Shown here: piece by piece, positions 25,541 through 35,321 of the stretch | Position numbering within the stretch: the stretch's first letter is position 1 | How the letters are laid out: every line of letters starts with the position of its first letter | Source: an uncultured Candidatus Saccharibacteria bacterium | GTDB taxonomy: Bacteria; Patescibacteriota; Saccharimonadia; Saccharimonadales; Saccharimonadaceae | Direction of reading: 5' to 3' | DNA: 64,000 nucleotides | Assembly (NCBI GenBank): GCA_945873065.1 | Contig: CAMCBN010000001.1 | Span: 1-64,000 of the forward strand | Notes under the pieces: generated by a model | Told to the model about the DNA's origin: nothing | The model's database searches: none | Seen by the model: the letters and a program-made list of their open reading frames with translations, nothing else | Program-made: the position numbers and the translations under genes

Positions 25541-25848
25541 GATGCAGATTGGTCATCGCTAGCAGCTTGTTTGCGATCTTTTTGAGCCTGTCGTGACTTA
25601 ATAACGATACTCTGCAATTCATTAAAGATCGGGAATTCCTTATTAGTCGAATACATCTTGGCATTACCCTGTTTTTCGGCCTTCAAGAAACCAGCTCGCT
25701 CTAGGCGCTTCAACTCGCGCTGAATGTTGCCTGGATCCTCTTTAATCAACTTAGCCACACCGCGAACATGTAAACGCAAATCTGGATACTGCGCATATAA
25801 GATGACAATTCTACACCGCACCCGTGATGTTATGAAAACGTCTAACAT
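25537..25848 (-). CDS. winged-helix DNA-binding protein
   Basis: A 103-aa protein with a winged helix-turn-helix over most of its length: SRVRCRIVILYAQYPD, then VRGVAKLIKEDPGNIQRELKRLERAGFL, an ArsR-like recognition helix and wing. No metal-binding cysteines are seen. AGGGAG lies 3 bases before the ATG. It is co-transcribed with recJ, so it may regulate that operon or a repair response. Confidence 0.8.
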   Translation of the reverse strand: MLDVFITSRVRCRIVILYAQYPDLRLHVRGVAKLIKEDPGNIQRELKRLERAGFLKAEKQGNAKMYSTNKEFPIFNELQSIVIKSRQAQKDRKQAASDDQSAS

Positions 25849-26037
25849 GATCTCCCTGATATTATGGCTAATCTCTATTGTTGCTTTTTATTCTACATTT
25901 TGGATCGTCATTTGACAAGTCCTCATCAAGTACTCATGAAAGACACTTTTCGTATACCAGAGCACTATCTGTCTACTATGTTACTCGCTCGGTCATGCTA
26001 AATCAACAGACCACCCAGCATGCACGCTGTCATGCGC

Positions 26038-26043
26038 TATAAT
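26038..26043 (+). promoter_or_regulatory. -10 box of priA
   Basis: TATAAT ends 6 bases before the chosen priA start codon, which predicts a leaderless transcript. Confidence 0.55.
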
Positions 26044-26049
26044 GTAATA

Positions 26050-27990
26050 ATGCATTATTATGATGTATCACCACTAAAGATCGTCCGTCGTGACCATATG
26101 TGGTTTACCTATCATTCCGAACGCTCTCTAGCTACTGGCCAATGTGTCACTATACCAGTAGGTCAAAAGAGCTTAAACGGAGTGATACTCAAGGAGGTAT
26201 CGCGCCCGACTTACGCGACGAAACAGATCGACTCAGTTTTACCTATCCCACCGCTACCACAATCTATCATCGCCACTGCTCTATGGTTGAGCCGTTATTA
26301 CGACACTCATTTAGCCACTGTCTGGGGAACATTACTGCCAGCTGGTATCGCCAAGCGACGACGCACGCCACACACTTCACCGACGATGCCAGCTCGCCGT
26401 CACACCGAAACATTTTCGCTCAACGCTGATCAACAGCGCGCTATCACAACCATTAATCAAGCGGGTCCTGGCACGGTGATACTACATGGTATCACTGGTA
26501 GCGGCAAAACGGCCATCTATATCGAACTTGCCCGACAAGCGATATCCGCCGGCCAATCGATCATTGTTCTAATACCTGAGATCGCCCTCACACCTCAGTT
26601 GGTAGCAGAATTCCAGCAACATTTTCCGGATATTATCGTTACTCACTCACGACAAACCGAGGCCGAACGCCATCGTGCCTGGCAAGCAGCTCTATCTAGT
26701 ACCGTACCACGCGTTGCGATCGGACCACGCTCGGCTTTATTCTTGCCACTAGCGCACCTTCGCTACATTATTATCGACGAGGCCCACGAACCCAGTTACA
26801 AACAAGACAAGTCGCCTCGTTACTCTGCACTGCGTGCCGCAAGCATTTTAGCGCATCATCATAATGCAACAGTAATACACGGTTCAGCCACACCGTTAGT
26901 CAACGAATATTACCTCGCCGAGCAGCGCCAGCGACCAATCATCACTTTATCACACCCCGCTCGACCACACACCATTACACCAACCATCCAGCTCGTCGAT
27001 CTCACTAAGCGCACCAATCTAACCCGTCACCGATTTCTCTCAGACAAGCTACTAGCAGCCATCGACCACGCCCTAGCTAACGATCAGCAGGTCCTCCTAT
27101 TTCATAACCGCCGCGGCAGTGCGGCTGTGTCGCTTTGCATGACGTGTGGCTGGGCGGCTGAATGCCCGCACTGTTTCGTACCCCTGACGCTTCATGCCGA
27201 CCAACATCGTTTGCGTTGCCATATTTGCGGTCACCAAACATTAGTCCCAACATCGTGCCCTGATTGCCATAACACCGATATCGTACACCGTGGTATCGGT
27301 ACGAAGTTGATAGAATCAGAGGTAGCAGCTCGTTATCCCCGAGCAATTATCCGTCGTTTCGACAGCGACACCGCTGCAGAAAACCAGCTCGATCATCACT
27401 ACCAAGCGCTTTACGATGGTGCTGTCGATATTATCATCGGCACACAGGTCGTCGCTAAAGGACTCGACCTACCCCACCTTGGCACAGTCGGTGTCATTCA
27501 AGCTGATGCAGGGCTAATGCTACCCGACTACAGCGCCGAAGAGCGCACCTTTCAGTTACTGGCTCAGGTGGTCGGGCGAGTTGGGCGATCAAACCGACCG
27601 ACCACAGTGGTCGTACAGACATTTCAGCCGCATCATCCTGCGATCACGACTGGAATAACTCAAAATTTTGCAGAATTTTATCGATACACTATAGCCGAGC
27701 GACGACGTGGTGATTTCCCTCCATTCGCACATCTATTGAAACTCACTTGCATCTACAAAACCGAGGCAGCTGCTATTCGTAATAGTAGTCAGATGGCGCA
27801 AACAATTCGTCAACAACACCCAGCTGTCGTAGTCTGTGGCCCGACCCCTTCATTTTACGAACGTCAACGCGACACTTATCGTTGGCAAATTATCATAAAA
27901 TCTACAACACGCAGCGAACTCCAAGCGATCGCCGCAACTATCCCAGCGACGCATTGGCATGTCGATATCGACCCATATTCGTTGCTATAG
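26050..27990 (+). CDS. priA: primosomal helicase PriA
   Basis: PriA restarts stalled replication forks. The 646-aa product shows the N-terminal 3'-end-binding domain (MHYYDVSPLKIVRRD), Walker A in GITGSGKTAIY, the DEAH box in IIIDEAHEPSYKQD, and the zinc-binding cysteine cluster (CMTCGWAAECPHC, CHICGH, CPDC) inside the helicase core, then EERTFQLLAQVVGRVGR. I chose the ATG at 26050 because it matches the family N-terminus and stands 6 bases after TATAAT; an upstream ATG at 26020 lies before the promoter. Confidence 0.94.
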   Translation: MHYYDVSPLKIVRRDHMWFTYHSERSLATGQCVTIPVGQKSLNGVILKEVSRPTYATKQIDSVLPIPPLPQSIIATALWLSRYYDTHLATVWGTLLPAGIAKRRRTPHTSPTMPARRHTETFSLNADQQRAITTINQAGPGTVILHGITGSGKTAIYIELARQAISAGQSIIVLIPEIALTPQLVAEFQQHFPDIIVTHSRQTEAERHRAWQAALSSTVPRVAIGPRSALFLPLAHLRYIIIDEAHEPSYKQDKSPRYSALRAASILAHHHNATVIHGSATPLVNEYYLAEQRQRPIITLSHPARPHTITPTIQLVDLTKRTNLTRHRFLSDKLLAAIDHALANDQQVLLFHNRRGSAAVSLCMTCGWAAECPHCFVPLTLHADQHRLRCHICGHQTLVPTSCPDCHNTDIVHRGIGTKLIESEVAARYPRAIIRRFDSDTAAENQLDHHYQALYDGAVDIIIGTQVVAKGLDLPHLGTVGVIQADAGLMLPDYSAEERTFQLLAQVVGRVGRSNRPTTVVVQTFQPHHPAITTGITQNFAEFYRYTIAERRRGDFPPFAHLLKLTCIYKTEAAAIRNSSQMAQTIRQQHPAVVVCGPTPSFYERQRDTYRWQIIIKSTTRSELQAIAATIPATHWHVDIDPYSLL

Positions 27991-28062
27991 ACTTCACCTT
28001 CACCACTGTTGCACTGCCCTAATTTCGCGATTCGAGCAGTAGTTTGCTATAATAGACCCAAC

Positions 28063-28641
28063 ATGAAGAAAGACGCTATTATTACGCTGCCAAATCCACA
28101 CTTACGCCAGAAGTCGCAGCGTATCCACGTGATCACCGATGATGTTCGCCAGCTCATTGCCGATATGACCAGCGCTAGTATCGACTGGGAAGATTCCCGC
28201 CCACACGAGATTAGTGCCGCTTTGGCGGCCGTACAAGTCGATCGGCTCGAGCAAGTCGTCATTGTACGTAGTGATTTTGACGATAAAGACAACCGCGAAT
28301 TTATACCGTTGATCAATCCCAAAATCGTGAAATACGAAGGCCAAATCGTCAGCGACTACGAAGGCTGCCTTAGCGTGCCAGGCGGTTTTTATGGCAAAGT
28401 ACCTCGCCATAGTCGCGTACGCGTCAAAGCGCTCGACATCAACGGCAACGAGATCCGCCTCAAAGCCGATGGCTTCCTTGCTCGCGTTCTCCAACATGAG
28501 ATTGATCACTGCCACGGCATTGTCTTCGTCGATCATATCCGCAATGTAACTGATGCTTTTTATCAGCTCGACGAGAAAGGCGAGCTCCAGCCGGTAGATT
28601 ATGCCAGTGTCATCGCCGACAATTCTATTCTTTGGGACTGA
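28063..28641 (+). CDS. def: peptide deformylase
   Basis: Removes the formyl group from nascent proteins. Motif 2 (EGCLSVPG) and motif 3 (QHEIDHCHG) provide the Cys and two His metal ligands and the catalytic Glu. Motif 1, usually GxGLAAxQ, reads SAALAAVQ: the glutamine is kept but the leading glycines are lost. The 192-aa length is normal. TATAAT (28048-28053) ends 9 bases before this ATG; an upstream ATG at 28009 is before the promoter. The gene overlaps fmt by 41 bases. Confidence 0.92.
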   Translation: MKKDAIITLPNPHLRQKSQRIHVITDDVRQLIADMTSASIDWEDSRPHEISAALAAVQVDRLEQVVIVRSDFDDKDNREFIPLINPKIVKYEGQIVSDYEGCLSVPGGFYGKVPRHSRVRVKALDINGNEIRLKADGFLARVLQHEIDHCHGIVFVDHIRNVTDAFYQLDEKGELQPVDYASVIADNSILWD

Positions 28642-29488
28642 AGACTTTAGTTTGACCGCCCTCCAGGCACTGGTCGAGGCAAACTTTTCGATCGGTGCTG
28701 TCGTCACCAAACCCGATACCAAGCGTGGTCGCCACCAACGACTCACCGCTCCAGCTGTCAAAACATACGCCCTAGCACACGCCATCCCCGTGTGGCAGCC
28801 GACATCACTGCGTGATATCGCTACAGAAATCCAGCGATTTGACCGCCCCCTAGGCGTATTAGTCAGTTATGGTAAAATCATACCCCAATCGATCATTGAC
28901 CTTTTTCGACCTGGTATCATCAACCTTCATCCGTCGTTGCTTCCCTTATACCGCGGACCATCACCGATCGAAGCCGCTATCCGCAACCGCGACCAGCAAA
29001 CCGGCATCAGCCTAATGCTGCTCTCTGCCGCTATGGATGCGGGCCCTGTCTACACTCAAGTGCCCTATCGTCTCAGCGGCCACGAGACACAAAGCGAGCT
29101 ATACCACATACTAGGCTGTATCGGTGCAAAAGTGCTAGTCGAGCAATTACCAAACATACTCAACGGTACATTGCAACCACGGGCGCAAGACGACAATCAT
29201 GCCACTTACACTCATCTACTCGGCAAAGCCGATGGTATTATCGATCCACAGCACCACAGTGCTACCGAAGCTGAAGCTATGGTCCGAGCATACATGATCC
29301 ACCCTAGAGCTAGGGTTGTACTAGGCTCACACCAGTGCATCGTCACTGCCGCACACGTCACCCACACAAAGGACACACCGCTCAGTCAGCTATGCGCCGA
29401 TGGACTATACCTAGCTATCGACGAACTCATCGCCCCAAGCGGCAAACATCTTACCGCGAGCGAATTTATTCGTGGCTACAATACTTAA
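28601..29488 (+). CDS. fmt: methionyl-tRNA formyltransferase
   Basis: Formylates initiator Met-tRNA. The 295-aa product has FFGTEDFS at the N-terminus, the active-site signature NLHPSLLPLYRGPSPIEAA near residue 110 and the AMDAGPVY region, followed by a C-terminal OB-like domain. It begins inside the 3' end of def, in the usual def-fmt pairing. Confidence 0.94.
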   Translation: MPVSSPTILFFGTEDFSLTALQALVEANFSIGAVVTKPDTKRGRHQRLTAPAVKTYALAHAIPVWQPTSLRDIATEIQRFDRPLGVLVSYGKIIPQSIIDLFRPGIINLHPSLLPLYRGPSPIEAAIRNRDQQTGISLMLLSAAMDAGPVYTQVPYRLSGHETQSELYHILGCIGAKVLVEQLPNILNGTLQPRAQDDNHATYTHLLGKADGIIDPQHHSATEAEAMVRAYMIHPRARVVLGSHQCIVTAAHVTHTKDTPLSQLCADGLYLAIDELIAPSGKHLTASEFIRGYNT

Positions 29489-29518
29489 AACTCAAAAAGA
29501 ATAATTGGCCCTATACAT

Positions 29519-29552
29519 CTAAAAGTGCTCGTTTACAAAAAACGAGCACCTT
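29519..29552. terminator. bidirectional terminator between fmt and the acidic unknown
   Basis: AGTGCTCGTTT and AAACGAGCACC pair around a short A-rich loop. On the minus strand the stem is followed by TTTTAG; on the plus strand by TTCTCTTC. It separates two convergent genes. Confidence 0.75.
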
Positions 29553-29570
29553 CTCTTCTTTGTCGATAAA

Positions 29571-30080
29571 CTACTCGGCAGAATTTGCCGTGGGTGGCAC
29601 CCAAAAACCACTCTCAGGATCGATATCCGTACCCTGCAATGCTGCGCTGACAAACGCCTCAATATTCGCCTTCACCAACTGATGTAGCTCTCGTACAGTT
29701 CGCTTCACCACCTCTTGGTAGTCTGGACGATTGATCGAGAACCACTTCAACTGAGCATACCTCGACAGTAACGCCAACTCGTCTACCTTCGTACCAGCCC
29801 TTTCAGCGTTCTTCTCATAGTCCGCTCGCGTACTCAGATATATCTCATCGTCTTCATAATCTGGCGCATACCGATCGATCCACTCTGTCATTTTCTCGAC
29901 ATCACGGTTCATAAGCGACTCGAACTGGCTCATCTGTTCGTCACTCAGCCCATCACTTAGCAACATCCCTACGCGCACCTCCAACTGCGTCTGAAAGAAC
30001 CTAGCTACCTGTAACGCTTGGTCCTGCGGCAAACCTTCCAACATCTGCAAAAAATCGTTGTAGTCGTCGTTATTATCCAT
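29571..30080 (-). CDS. acidic protein, DUF5663-like
   Basis: A 169-aa acidic, helical protein. The first 75 residues (FLQMLEGLPQDQALQVARFF, then GLSDEQMSQFESLM and EKMTEWIDRYAPDY) look like the DUF5663 type of short helical domain found in CPR genomes. The rest is not recognised. AAGGGAG precedes the ATG and a TATAAT lies about 25 bases upstream. Confidence 0.65.
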   Translation of the reverse strand: MDNNDDYNDFLQMLEGLPQDQALQVARFFQTQLEVRVGMLLSDGLSDEQMSQFESLMNRDVEKMTEWIDRYAPDYEDDEIYLSTRADYEKNAERAGTKVDELALLSRYAQLKWFSINRPDYQEVVKRTVRELHQLVKANIEAFVSAALQGTDIDPESGFWVPPTANSAE

Positions 30081-30134
30081 GGTATCGACTCCCTTCAGGA
30101 TTTATTATAACAGAAACTATAAAGATGACAAACT

Positions 30135-31565
30135 TTACGCGGCACGCTTAGTGGAACCGCTGATTGGACCTAGTTGTCTGCTTACTGAACCTTGTCGCCT
30201 CAAAAGTTCTTCGACCTCCTCCAAGTGCAAATCCTCTGCTGCATCCATCAGTTTCTGCCACTTGTCTCTCCGTCGCTTTAGCTCAGAAATCTCATTACGC
30301 GACCCAAGCATGTCTCGTATATCTACAACATTGGGAGCGTTTATCCCTGTTGCTTCCTTCAGCTGATTCTCGCGCTCTTCAATCTGAGCATTATACCTGT
30401 TCAATTTTTCTTCGAAAAGTTTAATCAGAGTACGATTATATTCAGGCTCTTCCTCGGGCAAGCTAGCCTCAGCTTCTTCTACCACATCCCCTAGCTCAGG
30501 TGGTAGCGGAGCCGCAGGAGTCTCCGTTATATCGGCCTCCCCACTCACTGGTTCATGCGTCGCTGCGACATTATGCTCAGTCGAGGTCGACCTTGTGGTA
30601 GCCTCCTGCTGTCGATAGCCCCGACGGCCTTCTGTAGTAGTTTGCATTCGCCTTCCATCAAACATCACGTCAAAGACCGCGGCAGCCCCTACAGCCCTAG
30701 CTATGGCCTTCCTTCTTACTGCAGAAAGCTTTTCACCGACTCTTTCGCCGACCTTCTTGCCTGCTTCTTTCAGTTTGCTGCCCACTTGAGATGCTTTTTC
30801 CTTGCCTCTATAAAACAGCTCTCTGCCTTTTTCTTTACCCGTAGCAGTAGCACGACTGGCCATATCACGACCGCGCTGTGATGCAACTCTCGCAGTATCA
30901 CGAAGCTCACCAAGCATCGGGCCAGCCTCAGACGTCATCGCACTAGCAAAATCCCTCATGCTCGACACATCGGTCGGGCTGACTATTGGCTTCTCATTGT
31001 CACCCACCATAGTAACTACTTGACGGATTTCCTCACCATGCGCTAGCCGCTCTGCTCGCTGGCGCTGACGCTGGAGCTCAGCTAATTTAGCCTCAGTCCT
31101 TTTGCTGTATTCAGACATAGGATCAATATTTCCGTTTTTTATACGCCGCTCATTGATCTTCATTAATGTTCTTTTCGTATAGCCCTCTAGGTTTGGACTC
31201 AGTTCCGCACCAGGAGCAACCACATCCTCCATCGTCAAAGTGCCACTATAAGCAGCATCCACTTCCTCGCGCGCTTGATCAGCCCTAGTAAGCCTATCCC
31301 TTAACGAATCTACTTTTCCACGAGTAGCGGTAGCAGTTCTTTCAGCTCCGTGCACAATCCTTGCTGCAGCTCTCACAGCCCTCTCTGCCTTAGGCGACAA
31401 AGACTCATCGCTGTTCAGTCCATCATTATAGCTTCGCCTTACCCGATCAGTATAATAGTCTGCGCCAGCTTTAAGCGCACCCACGAGTGCGTTTTCTTCT
31501 GTTCCTGTCGCCTTTGTTTCTGTTGCCGTTCCCTTTTGGGGGGTACCTTCCATGCTTCTACCCAC
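30135..31565 (-). CDS. unknown coiled-coil protein, 476 aa
   Basis: I do not recognise it. The product is highly charged and Ala-rich, with long predicted coiled coils (residues about 55-200 and 370-465) and a lysine-rich LEA-like stretch with repeated GKEKG, GKEKAS and GKKVGERVGEK near 240-285. There is no signal peptide or clear membrane helix. The GTG at 31565 is preferred: AAGGA lies about 9 bases upstream. A full promoter (TTGACA, 17 bases, TACCAT) stands upstream. Confidence 0.65.
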   Translation of the reverse strand: MGRSMEGTPQKGTATETKATGTEENALVGALKAGADYYTDRVRRSYNDGLNSDESLSPKAERAVRAAARIVHGAERTATATRGKVDSLRDRLTRADQAREEVDAAYSGTLTMEDVVAPGAELSPNLEGYTKRTLMKINERRIKNGNIDPMSEYSKRTEAKLAELQRQRQRAERLAHGEEIRQVVTMVGDNEKPIVSPTDVSSMRDFASAMTSEAGPMLGELRDTARVASQRGRDMASRATATGKEKGRELFYRGKEKASQVGSKLKEAGKKVGERVGEKLSAVRRKAIARAVGAAAVFDVMFDGRRMQTTTEGRRGYRQQEATTRSTSTEHNVAATHEPVSGEADITETPAAPLPPELGDVVEEAEASLPEEEPEYNRTLIKLFEEKLNRYNAQIEERENQLKEATGINAPNVVDIRDMLGSRNEISELKRRRDKWQKLMDAAEDLHLEEVEELLRRQGSVSRQLGPISGSTKRAA

Positions 31566-31615
31566 TATCGCGATTCCTTTTCTTCGTTAATCGGTTAATA
31601 TAACCTCTGCACAGA

Positions 31616-31644
31616 ATGGTAACAGAACAGAGGTGAATTGTCAA
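31616..31644 (-). promoter_or_regulatory. promoter of the coiled-coil gene
   Basis: On the minus strand TTGACA (complement 31639-31644) and TACCAT (31616-31621) are separated by 17 bases, about 50 bases upstream of the GTG start. Confidence 0.6.
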
Positions 31645-31656
31645 TGTTTGTCGATA

Positions 31657-33432
31657 CTAACCTAGAGCCCGCTTCACTAACTCACGCGTGAAGAACTCTA
31701 GTGTGTCACCGATTTCGAGCTGTATTTTTTTGTGTGTCTTCAAATTTAGCCCACATAGTTCGCCTTCGAAGACTTCCTTGGCCTCCTGCTGCTGCCGCTG
31801 AACACTCGCTACCTCAACTTCGGCTAATTGCTCGCCATCACGCTTGACGCGCGCTAATAAGCCAGCGGTCACCTTGCCACTAATCACCTCACCACCGGCG
31901 ATAACAGTGTCTCGCATAGTACGAAATACACCTTTAACTTCTAGCGCCCCGACCTCTGTCTCGACCACTTCTGGGGCCAACATTGCCTCCATACTGTGGC
32001 GTGCATCATCTAGTAATTCATAAATAACATTGTATAAACGTACTGCTACCTTGTCGCGCATGGCTAACCGCTTCACAGCTGGAGGTAGTTCCACATTAAA
32101 TCCATATATAATCGCCTGACTGCTACTAGCCAACCGAACGTCACTTTCTGTAACATTACCGACACCGTGACCGATGATTCGCAAGGTAATCTCGCCGCCT
32201 GTCTCGACTAGACGCAAACTATCCATCACAGAAGTGAGCGAGCCTTGTACATCAGCCTTGACGATCACATCGAATTCCTGTGCGTCGTGCTTTTGTGTCA
32301 TCAACTTCAAAAGATCGGCCCCAGTAACATTTGTCGTGGCGGCATTGCGAGCCTGGTCGAGCTTGGCCTTTTCGACTAAGGCACGAGCTTGCTTCTCATT
32401 GCTTACCACCGTGAAAATATCACCAAACTGTGGTAATTCCTTGAAGCCAGTTACAGTCACAGGTGTAGCTGGCCCAGCCAGCTTGAGTGGCTCCCCAGTG
32501 AAATCAAGGAGAGTTCGTACTTTACCATAAGCTTGACCTGCCACTAGAAAATGCCCAGGCTTTAGTTTACCCTGGTTGATCAATAAATTCACGACCGAAC
32601 CGCGGCCACGCTCCATGTGCGCCTCGATCACTAGCCCTTCTGCCGGCACCTCTGTATCGGCACGCAATTCTTCCATATCAGCCACCAATAAAACTGCGTC
32701 AAGTAACGCGTCGATACCTTGCCCAGTTTTGGCACTAATCGGTACCATGATCGTATCACCACCCCACTCCTCAGGGTTGAGGCTATGTTCACTAGCCAAC
32801 TGCGCCTTGACCATGTCAGGATTAGCAGTATCTTTGTCGATTTTATTGATCGCCACCACGATCTTAGCATTGGCATCACGTGCGAAGCGAATCGCTTCTA
32901 CTGTCTGTGGTTTGACACCATCGTCTGCAGCCACTACGATGATCACGACATCGGTCAGCGCTGCACCGTGTTGCCGAAGAGCAGCAAACGCTTCATGCCC
33001 TGGAGTATCCAGTAGGGTCATCACCCGATCGTCTTTTGTCGCCTGGTAGGCGCTAATGTGCTGAGTAATACCACCCGCCTCACTCGCAACAGTTTTCGTA
33101 TGCAAGATCGCATCGAGCAGTGTCGTTTTACCGTGATCGACATGCCCCATTACTGCGACGATCGGCGAGCGTGGTGTCGCCTTGTCCGATGGTGTATGTA
33201 GTCGCTGTGTCGCGTGATGTTCAGCAACTTTTCGCTGTAGTTTAACTGCGAGACCCAATTCCTCAACGATAATTTCCGCTGTTTCAAAATCAATTCTTTG
33301 GTTGATGGTAGCGCTAACACCATTCTTAAACAACTCACCAATCAACCGCGTGACCGGCAGGTTGAGTGTCTGCGCCAGTTCACCAACGGTAACCGAATCA
33401 GCAATCACCAGTACTTTCTCGGTCTGACTCAT
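31657..33432 (-). CDS. infB: translation initiation factor IF-2
   Basis: The GTPase that delivers formyl-Met-tRNA to the 30S subunit. G motifs: GHVDHGKTTLLDA near residue 95, LDTPGHEAF near 141, NKIDKD near 195, and SAKTG near 233. Domains II to IV follow, with the fMet-tRNA-binding C-terminus. At 591 aa it lacks the long variable N-terminal extension of many bacterial IF-2 proteins and keeps only a short IF2N module. AAGGAG precedes the ATG. It follows rpsA by 41 bases that contain a small GC hairpin (GCCGG with CCGGC). Confidence 0.95.
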   Translation of the reverse strand: MSQTEKVLVIADSVTVGELAQTLNLPVTRLIGELFKNGVSATINQRIDFETAEIIVEELGLAVKLQRKVAEHHATQRLHTPSDKATPRSPIVAVMGHVDHGKTTLLDAILHTKTVASEAGGITQHISAYQATKDDRVMTLLDTPGHEAFAALRQHGAALTDVVIIVVAADDGVKPQTVEAIRFARDANAKIVVAINKIDKDTANPDMVKAQLASEHSLNPEEWGGDTIMVPISAKTGQGIDALLDAVLLVADMEELRADTEVPAEGLVIEAHMERGRGSVVNLLINQGKLKPGHFLVAGQAYGKVRTLLDFTGEPLKLAGPATPVTVTGFKELPQFGDIFTVVSNEKQARALVEKAKLDQARNAATTNVTGADLLKLMTQKHDAQEFDVIVKADVQGSLTSVMDSLRLVETGGEITLRIIGHGVGNVTESDVRLASSSQAIIYGFNVELPPAVKRLAMRDKVAVRLYNVIYELLDDARHSMEAMLAPEVVETEVGALEVKGVFRTMRDTVIAGGEVISGKVTAGLLARVKRDGEQLAEVEVASVQRQQQEAKEVFEGELCGLNLKTHKKIQLEIGDTLEFFTRELVKRALG

Positions 33433-33473
33433 ACTAAACTCCTTCCTGCCGGCCGAACCGGCATATTTATGTG

Positions 33474-34541
33474 CTAATTTTTCTTATCGGCAACACTCAG
33501 GCTAATCTTGCGGTTTTCTTTGTCGATGTCAAGTACGACAAAACTCTTGCGCTCGTTGAGGGTGAACACCTTCTCTGGGTCGGCGCTCTCACCGCTACCG
33601 AGCTCGCTAACATGTACTAGAGCCTCAACAGCTGGACTGATCTGAACAAATGCCCCAAACGGCGTGATTCGCGTAACTGTACCTTCTACAGTCTGACCCT
33701 TACTAAACTGCTCAACTTCATCAAGCCACGGATCCTTGGTGAGTTGCTTCATACTCAGCGACAGACGATCCTTGTCGATACTAATAATCTTCGCCTCGAC
33801 TGACTGGCCGACCTTGACGTAATCAGCGGGATTATTAACACGCTCCCAGCTAATCTCTGAAATGTGAATCAGCCCCTCGATCCCCTCGACATTAACGAAA
33901 GCACCGAAATCAACCACACCAGTCACGACGCCCTTAATCGTATCACCGACCTTGAGCCGCTCAAAATGAGCTGCCAAACCATCCTTGATCGCCTCTTTTT
34001 CGCTAAAGATTAGTTTATTCGCTTTGCGATCGCAATCAAGAATACGCACCTTTAATGTCTGACCAACTAGTGTATTCAGGCGGGCCAAAATCTCGTCTTT
34101 ATCAGCACCACCAACACGTGGGTAGTGCTCGGCCGACAACTGCGACACCGGCAAGAAACCACGCACACCTTCATATTCGACGAGCATACCACCGCGGTTA
34201 GCATCGTATGGCGTTACGTCAATTATCTCTGCTGCATCCATCTTGGCTAAGACTTCTTCCCAACCACGATCTTTAGCTGCCTTGCGCAAACTTAATAAAC
34301 TGTATCCATTATCAAGCTCGTTATCAACTACACTCGCGGTGACTTCCTCACCGACCTCAAGCGCTTTCGTACTACCAACTTCACGGCGCGGTACATAACC
34401 GACTCCCTGTGGACCAAGATCGATCAATACATCGCGTTTTCGTACTGCTAATACACGACCCGTTACGGTCTCACCGATTGTTAATTGCTTGACACTGTCA
34501 CCAGCCAGCAAATCATCCATTGTTAAGGCTTTTGTTGCCAT
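33474..34541 (-). CDS. rpsA: 30S ribosomal protein S1 (four S1 domains)
   Basis: A 355-aa protein of four S1 RNA-binding domains: about 18-85 (GETVTGRVLAVRKRDVLID), 103-170, 190-260 (GVVTGVVDFGAFVNVEGIEGLIH) and 277-350 (GTVTRITPFGAFVQISPAVEALVH). E. coli S1 has six. The bacterial S1 places mRNAs on the ribosome; domains 3 and 4 here are best conserved. AAGGAG lies about 14 bases from the ATG, and TATAAT (complement near 34617) is the likely -10 box, so the leader is about 70 bases. Confidence 0.93.
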   Translation of the reverse strand: MATKALTMDDLLAGDSVKQLTIGETVTGRVLAVRKRDVLIDLGPQGVGYVPRREVGSTKALEVGEEVTASVVDNELDNGYSLLSLRKAAKDRGWEEVLAKMDAAEIIDVTPYDANRGGMLVEYEGVRGFLPVSQLSAEHYPRVGGADKDEILARLNTLVGQTLKVRILDCDRKANKLIFSEKEAIKDGLAAHFERLKVGDTIKGVVTGVVDFGAFVNVEGIEGLIHISEISWERVNNPADYVKVGQSVEAKIISIDKDRLSLSMKQLTKDPWLDEVEQFSKGQTVEGTVTRITPFGAFVQISPAVEALVHVSELGSGESADPEKVFTLNERKSFVVLDIDKENRKISLSVADKKN

Positions 34542-34640
34542 AAGTCTTATTCAGACTCCTTATTTAGTTAATATTTATAGACACACCTAAAAGATAGATG
34601 CACCACTTCTGTTTATTATACACAAACAGTTTGCTAGCGT

Positions 34641-34678
34641 CAAAAAACAACACGGGCGCCGGAATACCAGCGCCCATC
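34641..34678 (-). terminator. terminator of the LPETG protein gene
   Basis: GGGCGC and GCGCCC pair around a 10-base loop; TTGTTTTTTG follows on the minus strand. It lies 25 bases past the stop codon and upstream of the rpsA promoter. Confidence 0.7.
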
Positions 34679-34701
34679 ATACAAAAACCTAAACTCTACT
34701 A

Positions 34702-35214
34702 CTATACCGTAGGCATATGCGACTTACGATAAGCCAGCATAGCGCCGACCAAGCTACCCACAGCGACTACTGCAACAACACCCTCTACTGGGCCAGTCTC
34801 GGGTAAAGCTGTCACTGGCTGACCGCTATAACCAGTCGTCGGGGTTGTTGTGGGTGTCGTAGTAGTGTTTTTGCTAGGTGTCGTAGCTGATGAAGTGTTT
34901 GTGCTTGGAGTGCTTTGTGCACTCGGTGTTGGGGTGGTTTTATTCTTGTCTGAATCTTTATTTGAAGCGTTTGTGTTCGTCGATTTGTTTGACTGATTAA
35001 GAGTATTAGTCAATGTATCATTAGCCTTTTTGTCTTTGTCAATCTTGTCAGCTGATGTTGATTTATTGCTATCGGACGACGTATTACTAGCCACTTGCTG
35101 CTGCACTATGCTATTATGCTGTGCCTTGACTACCAGCACACCGCCCACTAATGCCAATGTCAATACCGTACCGACAACGACATACCCGATTATTGATCCT
35201 TGCTCTTTCATCAT
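34702..35214 (-). CDS. LPXTG-anchored Ser/Thr-rich surface protein
   Basis: A 170-aa cell-surface protein. It has an N-terminal hydrophobic helix (GSIIGYVVVGTVLTLALVGG), a long low-complexity stalk of Thr, Ser, Asn, Lys and Pro (about 35-130), then the sorting signal LPETG, a hydrophobic segment and the positive tail YRKSH. Sortase would cleave between T and G and join it to the wall. The ATG at 35214 is followed by a second one; AAGG lies about 10 bases upstream, and TATAAT (complement 35246-35251) is the likely -10 box. No sortase gene is in the window. Confidence 0.8.
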   Translation of the reverse strand: MMKEQGSIIGYVVVGTVLTLALVGGVLVVKAQHNSIVQQQVASNTSSDSNKSTSADKIDKDKKANDTLTNTLNQSNKSTNTNASNKDSDKNKTTPTPSAQSTPSTNTSSATTPSKNTTTTPTTTPTTGYSGQPVTALPETGPVEGVVAVVAVGSLVGAMLAYRKSHMPTV

Positions 35215-35321
35215 ACTCGAACCCTTCTTACAAAAGTACAGTTTTATTATACAGTATTTTGTGATAGATCTCAAGCAACATCGACTAAAAATTTGCGATC
35301 CTGTGCTATACTACATAGCGT

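Noticed and set aside
28561-28645. UGA reassignment as in Gracilibacteria
   Set aside because: UGA closes def, recJ-linked and other genes at natural C-termini, so the standard code applies.
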